64,000 bases of DNA. Source: Alphaproteobacteria bacterium. Its GTDB lineage: Bacteria > Pseudomonadota > Alphaproteobacteria > Rhodobacterales > Rhodobacteraceae. The translations under genes and the position numbers were made by a program. Where the stretch lies: positions 1 through 64,000 of the forward strand of contig JAUIAU010000014.1 in assembly GCA_030425185.1 (NCBI GenBank), read 5' to 3'. Shown here in pieces: positions 1 through 7,705 of this stretch. Below the pieces are notes generated by a model. It did not search any database and was not told where the DNA came from. It saw nothing but the letters and a program-made list of their open reading frames with translations. The first letter of the stretch is position 1. Each line of letters starts with the position of its first letter.

Positions 1-572
1 ATATCCTGACCAACACCGGCGAGGTGAAGGTCGAGGCGCTGAAGGTCGGCGACAAGGTGCTGACGCGCGACTCGGGCTACCAGAAGATCCGCTGGATCGG
101 CCGCACCCGGGTCGAGGGCACCGGCCGTTTCGCCCCGGTGCGCATCGCCAAGGGCACATTCTCGAACGAGCGTGACCTCGTCGTCAGCCCCCAGCACCGC
201 ATCCTGGTGTCGGACTGGCGCGCCGAGCTGATGTTCGGCGAGTTCGAGGTGCTGGTCCCCGCCAAGCACCTCGTCGGCACCGAGGGCGTGCAGAGCGACC
301 CGCGCGCCGAGGTCGAGTATGTCCATATCCTCTTCGACCGGCACGAGGTGATCTTCTCGGAAGGCATCCCGACCGAGAGTTTCCACCCCGGCGACTACGC
401 GGTGAACGGGCTGGCCGAGGACACCCGGGACGAGCTCTTCACGCTCTTCCCGGAGCTGAAGTCCGAAACCTTCGACTACGGTCCCGCCGCCCGGCTGTCG
501 CTGAAGCGCCGCGAGGCCGAGCAGCTGATCGCCGAGATGGGCCTGCCCCGGGCGATGGTCGCCATCCACTGA
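1..572 (+). CDS. Hint-domain (hedgehog/intein fold) protein, C-terminal part
   Basis: The window opens inside this gene. The reading frame is open from base 3, before the first possible internal GTG at 24, so the true start lies upstream. The visible 189 residues carry Hint-domain hallmarks: an early GEVKVEALKVGDKVLTRD block followed by a WIGR strand, then a VSPQHRILV block and an HEVIFSEGIPTESF block near the middle. Hint domains are self-processing folds. In Rhodobacterales they often form the C-terminal module of secreted, repeat-rich proteins, so a larger extracellular protein probably begins outside the window. Cleavage activity cannot be judged because the catalytic N-terminal Cys/Ser region is not visible. 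The gene ends at TGA 570-572 and is followed by a GC-rich hairpin. Confidence 0.8.
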   Translation, partial: ILTNTGEVKVEALKVGDKVLTRDSGYQKIRWIGRTRVEGTGRFAPVRIAKGTFSNERDLVVSPQHRILVSDWRAELMFGEFEVLVPAKHLVGTEGVQSDPRAEVEYVHILFDRHEVIFSEGIPTESFHPGDYAVNGLAEDTRDELFTLFPELKSETFDYGPAARLSLKRREAEQLIAEMGLPRAMVAIH

Positions 573-593
573 TCCCGGATCCCTGATCCGCAG

Positions 594-619
594 CGGGTCC
601 GCCCCCCGGGGCGGGCCCG
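594..619 (+). terminator. GC-rich hairpin after the Hint gene
   Basis: Arms CGGGTCCGCCCC (594-605) and GGGGCGGGCCCG (608-619) pair with one G-T wobble around a 2-base loop, 22 bases after the Hint stop codon. It is followed by TTGCCGTT rather than a clean T-run, so it is a likely but not classic terminator. Confidence 0.45.
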
Positions 620-720
620 TTGCCGTTCCCGGCTTTGCCCGGAAGCGTCCAAGACGCTGCCACAATCGCCTGCCAGGGTGTCTGCAAGAACAGGGCAGTC
701 GACCAGGGTTTTGGCAGACC

Positions 721-1071
721 ATGATGGGTGAACCGACCTCCACACCGCCGCGCCGCACGGGCGTGATGATCGATTCCGTCGCGGCGCTCGGCCTCGTGAC
801 CGGCTTCGCGCTGTCGGTCAGCCTCGCCGTGTCCGACACCAGTGGCGGGGCGGCCATCGCCTCCGAGCCGCAGCGGGCCCCGGCGCATGTCATCGCCGCC
901 CCGGAAACGAAGCTGTTGCGCCGCGAGGGCCTGCAGATGCGGGTCGAGGCCTTTGCCCTGTCGGACGGCACGGTCTGGGAACGGACCCTCGTGCTGGATC
1001 AGGGCCGGGTCGCGCTGATCCACTGGACCGACCCGGAGGGCAATCCCGCCCCGCCGCCGGTCAGCTGGTGA
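721..1071 (+). CDS. small single-pass membrane protein, unknown function
   Basis: This 116-residue frame begins with tandem ATG codons. A hydrophobic segment at about residues 16-36 (VAALGLVTGFALSVSLAV) could be one membrane helix or an uncleaved signal anchor. The remainder is a short soluble domain ending in a PEGNPAPPPVSW tail. I recognise no family. Its stop codon overlaps the end of the convergent acetate kinase gene by 11 bases. There is no strong Shine-Dalgarno sequence before 721, so it is a modest-confidence gene. An antisense open frame over the same region has no supporting features. Confidence 0.45.
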   Translation: MMGEPTSTPPRRTGVMIDSVAALGLVTGFALSVSLAVSDTSGGAAIASEPQRAPAHVIAAPETKLLRREGLQMRVEAFALSDGTVWERTLVLDQGRVALIHWTDPEGNPAPPPVSW

Positions 1072-2203
1072 GCGCAGCCGCGGCCGCCGCAGCGATCACG
1101 CCTTCCTCGTCGGTCGGCAGGACGAGAACAGGCAGCGAGCCCGCCCCGATCTCGCGGGCGTTCGCGGCATTCGCGGCCGGGTCGACGGCCAGACCCAGCC
1201 AGTCGAGCCCCGTCAATGCCTCGGCCCGGACCCGCGCCGAGTGCTCGCCGATGCCGCCGGTGAAGACCAGCCCGTCGAGCCCGCCCAGCGCGGCCGCCAG
1301 CGCGCCGATCTCGCAGCGGATGCGATAGGCAAAAAGCGCGATCGCTTCGGCCGCCTCCGGCGCGTCCGAGGCTTCGAGCACCCGCATGTCGTTCGACAGG
1401 CCCGACACCCCGAGAAGCCCGCAGTCCTTGTAAAGAAACCGCGTCAGGCTCTTGGCGTCATGTCCCTTTTCCTCGATCAGCCAGAGCAGGACACCGGGGT
1501 CGATCTGGCCCGGCCGGGTGCCCATCGGCAGCCCGTCGAGCGCGGAAAACCCCATCGTCGTGGCGACCGAGCGCCCGCCGCGCAGCGCCGCCATCGAGGC
1601 GCCCGAGCCGAGATGCGCGACGATCACCCGGCCCGCGTGCAGCGCGGGATGCTCCGCCGCCAGCACGCCTGCGATATGCTGGTAGCTGAGACCGTGAAAG
1701 CCGTAGCGCCGGACCCCTTCGTCATGCAGCGCGCGGGGGATCGCGAAGCGCTCGGCCTCGGGCGGCTGGGTGCGGTGGAAAGCGGTGTCGAAACAGCCGA
1801 CCTGCACCGCCTCCGGGAAGGCCGCCATCGCCGCGCGCACGGCGGCGAGGTTGTGCGGCTGGTGCAGCGGCGCAAGGGACGAGAACCCGTCGAGCACGTC
1901 CAGCATCGCGCGGTCGAGCACCACGGGGGCCGCGAAGCGCGGCCCGCCATGGACGATCCGGTGCCCCACCGCCACGACCCGGTGCCCGTGCAGGTGCCGC
2001 CCGAGCGCCCCGAACACCACCGGCAGCGCGTGCTCGGCGTCGGTCCGGCCCAGCGGCGTCGTTTCGCCCGCGACCACCAGTTTCGCGGTGGCCCCCAACC
2101 CGTCCACCTGCCCGCGCAGGACCTCGGCGGGGACGAGATCGTCGGTGTAGAGACCGAACTTGACCGACGAGGACCCGGCGTTGAGGACCAGGAGGCGGCT
2201 CAC
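1061..2203 (-). CDS. ackA: acetate kinase
   Basis: 380-residue acetate/propionate kinase (ASKHA fold), which interconverts acetyl phosphate plus ADP with acetate plus ATP in the cytosol. Family motifs run in order: N-terminal LLVLNAGSSSVKFGL phosphate loop, AVGHRIVHGG, GCFDTAFH, RRYGFHGLSYQHIA, HLGSGASMAAL and the C-terminal FTGGIGEHSARVR. Length is close to the usual 390-400. The start is GTG at 2203; its GTG overlaps the TGA of the upstream phosphotransacetylase gene by 4 bases (GTGA), implying translational coupling. With that gene it forms a Pta-Ack module for acetyl-CoA overflow or acyl-phosphate recycling. The open frame continues upstream of 2203, but that part is a shadow of pta. Confidence 0.95.
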   Translation of the reverse strand: MSRLLVLNAGSSSVKFGLYTDDLVPAEVLRGQVDGLGATAKLVVAGETTPLGRTDAEHALPVVFGALGRHLHGHRVVAVGHRIVHGGPRFAAPVVLDRAMLDVLDGFSSLAPLHQPHNLAAVRAAMAAFPEAVQVGCFDTAFHRTQPPEAERFAIPRALHDEGVRRYGFHGLSYQHIAGVLAAEHPALHAGRVIVAHLGSGASMAALRGGRSVATTMGFSALDGLPMGTRPGQIDPGVLLWLIEEKGHDAKSLTRFLYKDCGLLGVSGLSNDMRVLEASDAPEAAEAIALFAYRIRCEIGALAAALGGLDGLVFTGGIGEHSARVRAEALTGLDWLGLAVDPAANAANAREIGAGSLPVLVLPTDEEGVIAAAAAAALTS

Positions 2204-3582
2204 AGCGCCGCCTTCCGCGCGGCATAGAGGGCCGCGACCGCGCAGGACGCCAGCCGCGCCTTCTCGTCGTCGGCCCGGCTGGTCAGGATCACGGGCACCT
2301 GCGCGCCGATCACGACGCCGGCGGCCTCGGCATGGGCGATGAAGGTCAGCTCCTTCGCCAGCATGTTCGCGGCTTCGAGGTTCGGCGCGACCAGCACGTC
2401 GGCCCGGCCAGCGACCAGCGACTTGATCCCCTTGGTGCGCGCGGCCTCCAGGTTCACGGCGTTGTCCATCGCCAGCGGCCCGTCCACCAGACCGCCGGTG
2501 ATCTGCCCGCGCTCGGCCATCTTGGACAGGACGGCCGCATCGAGCGTCGAGGGCAGCTTCGGCGTGACCGTCTCGACCGCGCTCAGCACGCCGACCTTGG
2601 GGACCTCGATCCCCAGCGTCCGGGCGAGGTCGATGGCGTTCTGCACGATGTCCACCTTGCATTCGAGGTCGGGCGCGATGTTGATCGCGGCATCGGTGAC
2701 GAAGAGCAGGTGATCGAGCCCCGGCACATCCATCACGAAGACATGGCTGAGCATCCGCCCCATGCGCAGGCCGCCCTCGCGCTTGACCACGTGTTTCAAA
2801 AGCACGTCTGTGTGCAGGTGCCCCTTCATCAGGGCCTGCGCCCGTCCCTCATGGACCAGTGCCACGCCCCGGGCAGCCGCCGCCGAATGGTCCGGCAGGT
2901 CGATGATCTCCAGCCCCGAGATGTCCGCGCCGATCTCGGCCGCCGCCGCCGCGATCAGACGCGCATCCCCGATCAGGATCGGCGTTATCAGCGTATGGTC
3001 GCGCCCGAGGATCGCGCCCGCCAGCGCGTCGGCCTTCTCCGGCGAGATGACGGCGGTCGGGATCGGCGGCAGCGTCTCGGCCTGCGCCAGAAGGCGGTCG
3101 AACTGGACATGGCGCTCGACCACGAGGCCCGGCACGCCGGTCGCGTCGAAGACGGTCTCTTCGGCAGGGGCCATCACCTCGGCCTCGCCCTCGACCAGCA
3201 GGACGCCGTGCGCGGTCTCGACGCGCGTCGCCAGCCGCACCAGCCGCCCCGGCCCGAGGTCGAGCACCCGCACCGTCGTCACCAGCTCGTCGCCCGGCTG
3301 GGCATGGCCGTGAAAGCTGAGCGTCTGGCTGCGGTAGAGCGTGCCCGGCCCGGGCATCCGGTTGCCCAGCACCGACGAGATCAGCGCCGCCAGCCACATC
3401 GAGGGCGCGACCGCCTCCGGCACCCCGTCGCCGTCGCCATCGGCATGCGGCAGGTGCATCGGGTTCAGGTTTCCGCTGGAATGGGCGAAGACGTAGAGGT
3501 CATCGGCCACGCAGAGCCGCCGCCCGGTCGCCTCCTGCCCGACGCGAAGGGCCTCGAACGGGATGGAACGGAACTCGGTCAT
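2200..3582 (-). CDS. bifunctional MaoC-like hydratase / phosphate acetyltransferase
   Basis: 460 residues. Residues about 1-150 form a MaoC/hot-dog domain (FAHSSGNLNPMHL near residue 32 resembles the hydratase active-site region). Residues about 160-460 form a PTA_PTB phosphotransacylase domain (HLHTDVLLKHVVKREGGLRMGRMLSH, DAAINIAPDLECKVDIVQNA). The second domain transfers acetyl or short acyl groups between CoA and phosphate and feeds the coupled acetate kinase. The first suggests additional (R)-enoyl-CoA hydration or acyl-chain binding. This fusion is typical of alphaproteobacteria. The start ATG 3582 is the first Met before the MaoC domain and follows an AGGTTTTC-poor leader, so the start is chosen on homology. 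Substrate chain length (acetyl, propionyl or butyryl) cannot be told from sequence. Confidence 0.88.
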   Translation of the reverse strand: MTEFRSIPFEALRVGQEATGRRLCVADDLYVFAHSSGNLNPMHLPHADGDGDGVPEAVAPSMWLAALISSVLGNRMPGPGTLYRSQTLSFHGHAQPGDELVTTVRVLDLGPGRLVRLATRVETAHGVLLVEGEAEVMAPAEETVFDATGVPGLVVERHVQFDRLLAQAETLPPIPTAVISPEKADALAGAILGRDHTLITPILIGDARLIAAAAAEIGADISGLEIIDLPDHSAAAARGVALVHEGRAQALMKGHLHTDVLLKHVVKREGGLRMGRMLSHVFVMDVPGLDHLLFVTDAAINIAPDLECKVDIVQNAIDLARTLGIEVPKVGVLSAVETVTPKLPSTLDAAVLSKMAERGQITGGLVDGPLAMDNAVNLEAARTKGIKSLVAGRADVLVAPNLEAANMLAKELTFIAHAEAAGVVIGAQVPVILTSRADDEKARLASCAVAALYAARKAAL

Positions 3583-3689
3583 GGCGCGGCCTCGGTGAAG
3601 ATGCGGATTGCGTTTCGCGCAGGGGTTGCACGGAAGCGTAACGATGTGGTGACCGCCCGCAAGGGGCGCGGCGACAGGGCGCAGCGGTC

Positions 3690-4718
3690 TCAGGTCAGGC
3701 AGGCCGGGTCGAAGACATAACCACCGTCGAGCCAGTCGAGGATCTCGGCGGCCATCGGCAGGGCGGCATGCGGTTCCACGCGCGCGCGCAGCGCCGCCCG
3801 GCCCGCATCGCCCAGCGCGTCGTAGCCGGTGCGCGTCATTGCCTCCGCGATCTCGGCGATCAGGGGGGCGAGCACACCGGCCTCCGCAAAGCCCGGATCG
3901 AGCCGCCCGTGCCACGCCGCAGCCGCGCGCGACAGCGCGATCCGGGCGAGATGCGGCTGGTTCATCGGGTTGACCGCCACGCCCGCGACCTGTGCGGGCA
4001 GGTCCGGCCCCAGCGCCCCGGGTCCCAGCGGCAGGAACGGCGCGCGCGCGCGGCCGTCGTTCGACAGCGCGTTGTCCCACAGAACCGGCCTGCGCCCGAT
4101 CCGCCGGGTCACCTCGGCCAGATGGTCCGCCGGGTAGCGCTCGGAAATCACCTTCGGCCCGGTCCAGAACAGGTCGACCTCCTCGGGCAGCCCGGCGGCG
4201 AGATCCTCGAGATAGCGCGGCGGCGGAGCGCCGAAGACCTCCGTCAGGATCGGATCGTCGGAATAGTACCCGGGACAGACGATCGTCCGGGGCGCGACGC
4301 CCCGCGCCAGCACGGCCTCCGCGATCGCCAGGTGGCGGGCGGCCAGGTCGGGCACCCCGCCGGGCGCGTCATCGAAGAGCAGCCCAAGCAGGTCCGGCTC
4401 CAGCGCGGCGATCGCGTCCAGCTTCGCGTCGAGCAGCACCCGCTCGGCCGCGAAATCGTCCGGGTCGAGTTCGTAGGGCGACACCCCCACGCCGAAGGCG
4501 ATCCCGGCGGCGCGGGCCGCGTCTCGCAGCGCGTGCAGCTCGGCCCGCACCGGGGCATCCCAGGGGCGCCGCCACTCCATCCGCAGCGCCCGGTCGGACT
4601 TCGGCGCGTAGAGGTAGAAGCTAAAGCCCTGCCCCGCCAGCCAGGGCATCAGGCCTGCGCGGGCCGGCCAGCCCCAGTCGCGGCCGAAGAAGCCCTCGAT
4701 CACCCCCAGTTCCGCCAT
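3690..4718 (-). CDS. GH84-like beta-N-acetylglucosaminidase catalytic domain protein
   Basis: 342 residues. It matches the catalytic barrel of the GH84 / NAGidase family: GVIEGFFGRDWGWPAR at residues 5-20, the LYAPKSDRALRMEWRRPW block at 36-53, and the adjacent acidic pair LLFDDAPG (Asp116-Asp117), the position of the two catalytic Asp residues in O-GlcNAcase-type enzymes that work by substrate-assisted catalysis. There is no signal peptide and there are no carbohydrate-binding modules, so it should act in the cytosol on N-acetylglucosaminides, for example cell-wall recycling products. The start ATG 4718 has an AGGAGG ribosome site nine bases upstream. It is 107 bases upstream of the pta gene on the same strand; a functional link is not evident. 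Confidence 0.8.
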   Translation of the reverse strand: MAELGVIEGFFGRDWGWPARAGLMPWLAGQGFSFYLYAPKSDRALRMEWRRPWDAPVRAELHALRDAARAAGIAFGVGVSPYELDPDDFAAERVLLDAKLDAIAALEPDLLGLLFDDAPGGVPDLAARHLAIAEAVLARGVAPRTIVCPGYYSDDPILTEVFGAPPPRYLEDLAAGLPEEVDLFWTGPKVISERYPADHLAEVTRRIGRRPVLWDNALSNDGRARAPFLPLGPGALGPDLPAQVAGVAVNPMNQPHLARIALSRAAAAWHGRLDPGFAEAGVLAPLIAEIAEAMTRTGYDALGDAGRAALRARVEPHAALPMAAEILDWLDGGYVFDPACLT

Positions 4719-4846
4719 CGCGCCCTCCTGCCCTGACAGGCGCACCCTGCCCCGGCGCGCGGGCGGGGCCAAGCGCCCCCTTTTCCGCGCTGTCCTCTGC
4801 GGGCAGGGTATGACCAAGATCGAATCGCACACCCCCGGACGGCCCC

Positions 4847-5503
4847 ATGACCCCGATTTCCGAAGAAACCCGCCTGCGCGAGCGGATCTGCCTGCTTGCG
4901 GCCTCCCTCCATGCCAGAGGGCTGGCGCATGGCTCGGCCGGCAACATCTCGGCCCGGCTCGACGACGGGCGGCTGCTGGTCACGCCGACCGGAAGTTCGC
5001 TCGGGTTCCTCGACCCGGCCGGGCTGGCCCTGCTGGCCCCCGACGGCACGCACCTGTCGGGGGACGCGCCGACCAAGGAGGTGGCGCTGCACACGGCCTT
5101 CTACGAGGTGCGGCGGGCCCCGACCGGGGCGGTCGTCCACCTGCATTCGCATCACTCCGTGGCGCTGTCGCTCCTGCCGCGCGTCGATCCCGAGGACATG
5201 CTGCCGCCCCTGACCCCCTATCCGATCATGCAGCTCGGCCGGGTGCGCCTCTTGCCCTACCTGCGGCCCGGCGACCCCGCGCTCGGCGACGCGATCCGCA
5301 GCCTGCCGCCCGAGGCCTCGGCCGCCGTGCTGGCAAACCACGGTCCGGTGGTGGCGGCGGAAACGCTCGACAAGGCGGTGTTCGCGATGGAGGAGCTGGA
5401 GGCCGCCGCGCGGCTGACCATCCTGTGCCGCGACCAGTCCCCGCGCGCCCTGACCCGCGCGCAGGTCGAGGCGCTGGTGAAAGCGTTCAGGATAGAGCTC
5501 TGA
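4847..5503 (+). CDS. class II aldolase/adducin family protein, OtnC-like (3-oxo-tetronate 4-phosphate decarboxylase type)
   Basis: 218 residues, a single class II aldolase domain. Visible active-site elements are the N-terminal HGSAGNISAR phosphate loop (28-37), the GSSLG motif near 49, the catalytic acid region TKEVALH with Glu78, the zinc ligands in VVHLHSHHS (His98, His100), and a third His in LANHGPVV (His165). Family members act as zinc-dependent aldolases, epimerases or decarboxylases on sugar phosphates. The sequence most resembles the OtnC group that decarboxylates 3-oxo-tetronate 4-phosphate. No OtnA/OtnK kinase partner is visible here, so the exact substrate is open. It starts 129 bases from the divergent GH84 gene and converges with the SDR at 5519. 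Confidence 0.75.
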   Translation: MTPISEETRLRERICLLAASLHARGLAHGSAGNISARLDDGRLLVTPTGSSLGFLDPAGLALLAPDGTHLSGDAPTKEVALHTAFYEVRRAPTGAVVHLHSHHSVALSLLPRVDPEDMLPPLTPYPIMQLGRVRLLPYLRPGDPALGDAIRSLPPEASAAVLANHGPVVAAETLDKAVFAMEELEAAARLTILCRDQSPRALTRAQVEALVKAFRIEL

Positions 5504-5518
5504 GCGCCGGGTCGCCGG

Positions 5519-6289
5519 TTACCCGGTGACCACCACCCCGCCGTCGATCACGAGGCACTGGCCGGTCATCGCGCCGCTGGCCTCGGACGCGAGGAACAGG
5601 CAGGGCGACACAAGATCAAGCGGCGAGAGGTGCCGCTTCAGGCACATCTTCTCCATGTGGGCGTCCAGCGCCTCGGGCGTGGTCCAGAGCGCGACCTGCT
5701 TCTCGGTCAGCACCCAGCCGGGGGCGAGCGCGTTGACCCGGATGTTGTCGGGGCCGAACTCGCGGGCGAGCGCCCGGGTCAGCCCGGTGATCCCGGCATT
5801 GGCGGCGACATAGGCGGGGTAACCCGCGTTGCCCATCATGTAGCTGGTCGAGGTCAGGTTGATGACGGCACCCCGTCCGAGCGCGCGCATCCCCGGAAGA
5901 ACGGCTTGAGCTGCGAAGAAATACGCTTTGAGATTAATGGCTTGCGCCCAATCCCAGAAGGCTTCGGTCACGTCGAGGGTGTCGTGGCGCTTGTCGTTGC
6001 CCGCGTTGTTGACGAGGCAGGAGATCGGCCCGTGCGCCTCGGCGGCCTGCGCCAGCGTGCGGCCCAGCGCCTCGGTCTCGGTGATGTCGCAGGGCAGATA
6101 GAGCGGGGCGTTGCCCGTCACCTCGGCCATTTCCGCTGCAAAATCAGTCCCGTCCGAGCGCTGTGCGAAGGCGACGCGGGCCCCCTGCCGCAGGAAGCCC
6201 TCGGTCAGCGCCGCCCCGATCCCCGACCCGCCCCCGGTGATGAAGACCGAGGCGGTGGCAAGATCGGGAAAGGTCGCGGCGGGCAGCAT
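5519..6289 (-). CDS. SDR family oxidoreductase, sugar 1-dehydrogenase-like, catalytic Lys replaced
   Basis: 256 residues with a Rossmann TGGGSGIG dinucleotide motif at 18-25, an NNAGND motif and a C-terminal IDGG. Overall layout (VNNAGNDKRH, PGMRALGRGAVINLTSTS) resembles bacterial D-xylose/L-arabinose/galactose 1-dehydrogenases. The catalytic tetrad is unusual: the usual Tyr-x3-Lys reads YVAAN, so Lys is replaced by Asn (codon AAT) while the Tyr and the upstream Ser are kept. It may be a sugar dehydrogenase with altered catalysis or a non-catalytic homologue. The ATG at 6289 lies 20 bases from a phased array of 11-bp repeats. The gene converges with the OtnC-like gene. Confidence 0.8.
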   Translation of the reverse strand: MLPAATFPDLATASVFITGGGSGIGAALTEGFLRQGARVAFAQRSDGTDFAAEMAEVTGNAPLYLPCDITETEALGRTLAQAAEAHGPISCLVNNAGNDKRHDTLDVTEAFWDWAQAINLKAYFFAAQAVLPGMRALGRGAVINLTSTSYMMGNAGYPAYVAANAGITGLTRALAREFGPDNIRVNALAPGWVLTEKQVALWTTPEALDAHMEKMCLKRHLSPLDLVSPCLFLASEASGAMTGQCLVIDGGVVVTG

Positions 6290-6308
6290 GGCAGGGTCCT
6301 TCGGGGCG

Positions 6309-6368
6309 TCGGTGCAACGTCGGTATAACGTCGGTATCGTGTCGGTGTCACATCGGTGTCACGTCCGT
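6309..6368. repeat. six phased 11-bp TCGGT repeats upstream of the SDR gene
   Basis: On the plus strand the core TCGGT occurs at 6309, 6320, 6331, 6342 and 6353, with a degenerate TCCGT at 6364, exactly 11 bases apart each time. Read toward the minus-strand SDR, the unit is roughly ACGATACCGAC. One-turn spacing puts every copy on the same face of the helix, which fits cooperative binding by a regulator. A related array lies at 35470-35508. Confidence 0.7.
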
Positions 6369-6486
6369 CCGGAGTGCCGCAACGGGGCGCGCGGATCAAG
6401 CCGCGCCACGCCGCGCCCGGCCTTGGCAGGGGCAGACGGCGGGGTATGGTGACGGCATCGCCGTCTGCCCGAGGAGCGCCGCCCCC

Positions 6487-7587
6487 GTGTCCCTGTCCGC
6501 AGCCGCGCCGTCCCCCGCCGGGCGGGCTGAACGGCTCGTCGCCCACGTCTCCCGCCATTTCCCGGCCTGGACCCTTGCGGCCTGCGCCGTGGCCTCGGTC
6601 GAGCGGATCGGCGAGGCCCTGCTGCACGACGGCCCGTTGTCCGACGTCCGCGGCAACGCCATCACGCAATACGCGGTCAACTGGGTCGAGCGCGGCTTCA
6701 CAAAGCGCGCGGTGGTGGGCACGGTGCTGCATCCGGTGCTCCGGACCTTCGATAACCCGGAGGCGGCGATCTTCTGGGTGATGGTCGCCTTGACGCTGGC
6801 GAGTGTCGTTGCGCTGATCGTGCTGACCGAGCGTGCCCTGCCCCACCGGGACGGCGATGTCTTCACGGCGCTCTTGCGCTGTGCGCTGGCGGTCGGCAGC
6901 GCGGGCGCGGTGCAGGTCGTCCATGACTACGGGCGCTTCGACGCCCTGAACCTGCTGGTCCTGATCCTCGGGATTCGGCTGGTCCTGCGCGGCCGGACGA
7001 TCGGGGCCGCGGTCTGCGTCGCGGTGGGCATCCTGATCCACGAAGGCTTTGCCCTCTACGGCGCGCCGCTCGTTCTGGCGGTCGGCTGGCATGCCGCGCG
7101 CGGCCGGGGCGCGCTGCAACGCCTGCTGCCGCTGGGCGTGGCGGCGGTGCTGCCAGCGCTGGCGGTCTGGCTCTGGGGCAATTCCCCGTCGGCGGCCGCG
7201 CTCGATATCGGCACCGGCGGATATGTCTGGGCGCGCGGGACGTTCCAGCCCGGTGCCCCGGACAATTGGGCCGAGGCGCTGGGGCTCGTGGTCTGCTGGG
7301 GCGCGGTTCTGGTGCTGGTCGGGCACGTGTTCCGGGGCGGGCACCGGCTGCGCGAGCCGCTGTTCTGGGCCGCGCTCGCGCCGATCGCGCTGTGCCTGTT
7401 CGGGATCGACCTGGGACGCTGGCTGACGCTGACCTTTCTCGGGCTGGTGATCTCGGTCGCGGTGCAACGGCAGGCGCTCGGGCGGGACTGGCCGCCGCCC
7501 TGCCGGGCGGTGCGGCTCGCGGGCTACCTGATGTGTCTGCCGCTCGGCCCGCACGGGGTGACCGGGGTCTGGACCCGGTGGCTGTGA
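6487..7587 (+). CDS. polytopic membrane protein, unknown function
   Basis: 366 residues from a GTG start; about eight hydrophobic stretches are visible (for example AAIFWVMVALTLASVVALIVL, LNLLVLILGIRLVL, TIGAAVCVAVGILI, RLLPLGVAAVLPALAVWLWG, ALGLVVCWGAVLVLVGHVF, FWAALAPIALCLFGI and LTFLGLVISVAV). The charged loop VHDYGRFDALN follows the second helix and is the most likely functional loop. I cannot assign a family; the pattern recalls bacterial membrane proteins of polysaccharide or glycosyl-transfer systems, but no catalytic motif confirms that. It stands alone between the divergent SDR gene and the downstream flavoenzyme gene. Confidence 0.65.
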   Translation: MSLSAAAPSPAGRAERLVAHVSRHFPAWTLAACAVASVERIGEALLHDGPLSDVRGNAITQYAVNWVERGFTKRAVVGTVLHPVLRTFDNPEAAIFWVMVALTLASVVALIVLTERALPHRDGDVFTALLRCALAVGSAGAVQVVHDYGRFDALNLLVLILGIRLVLRGRTIGAAVCVAVGILIHEGFALYGAPLVLAVGWHAARGRGALQRLLPLGVAAVLPALAVWLWGNSPSAAALDIGTGGYVWARGTFQPGAPDNWAEALGLVVCWGAVLVLVGHVFRGGHRLREPLFWAALAPIALCLFGIDLGRWLTLTFLGLVISVAVQRQALGRDWPPPCRAVRLAGYLMCLPLGPHGVTGVWTRWL

Positions 7588-7705
7588 GGGGGCGGCCCGG
7601 ACCCCGCCGCTCCCTGCCCCTGCCGCGTCGGTTTCCGGCAAGCCCGGGGCGGGCGTGCGCGCGACCGTGCGCGGACCGGCAACCGACCAGAGGACCCTCT
7701 CCCCC

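Noticed and set aside
439-1023. Minus-strand frame between the Hint gene and the small membrane protein
   Set aside because: Arg/Gly/Pro-rich, overlaps the Hint gene, and has no ribosome site or motif.
2204-2662. N-terminal extension of acetate kinase
   Set aside because: The open frame continues upstream, but acetate kinase begins with the LLVLNAGSSSVKFG block right after GTG 2203, and the extension is a shadow of pta.
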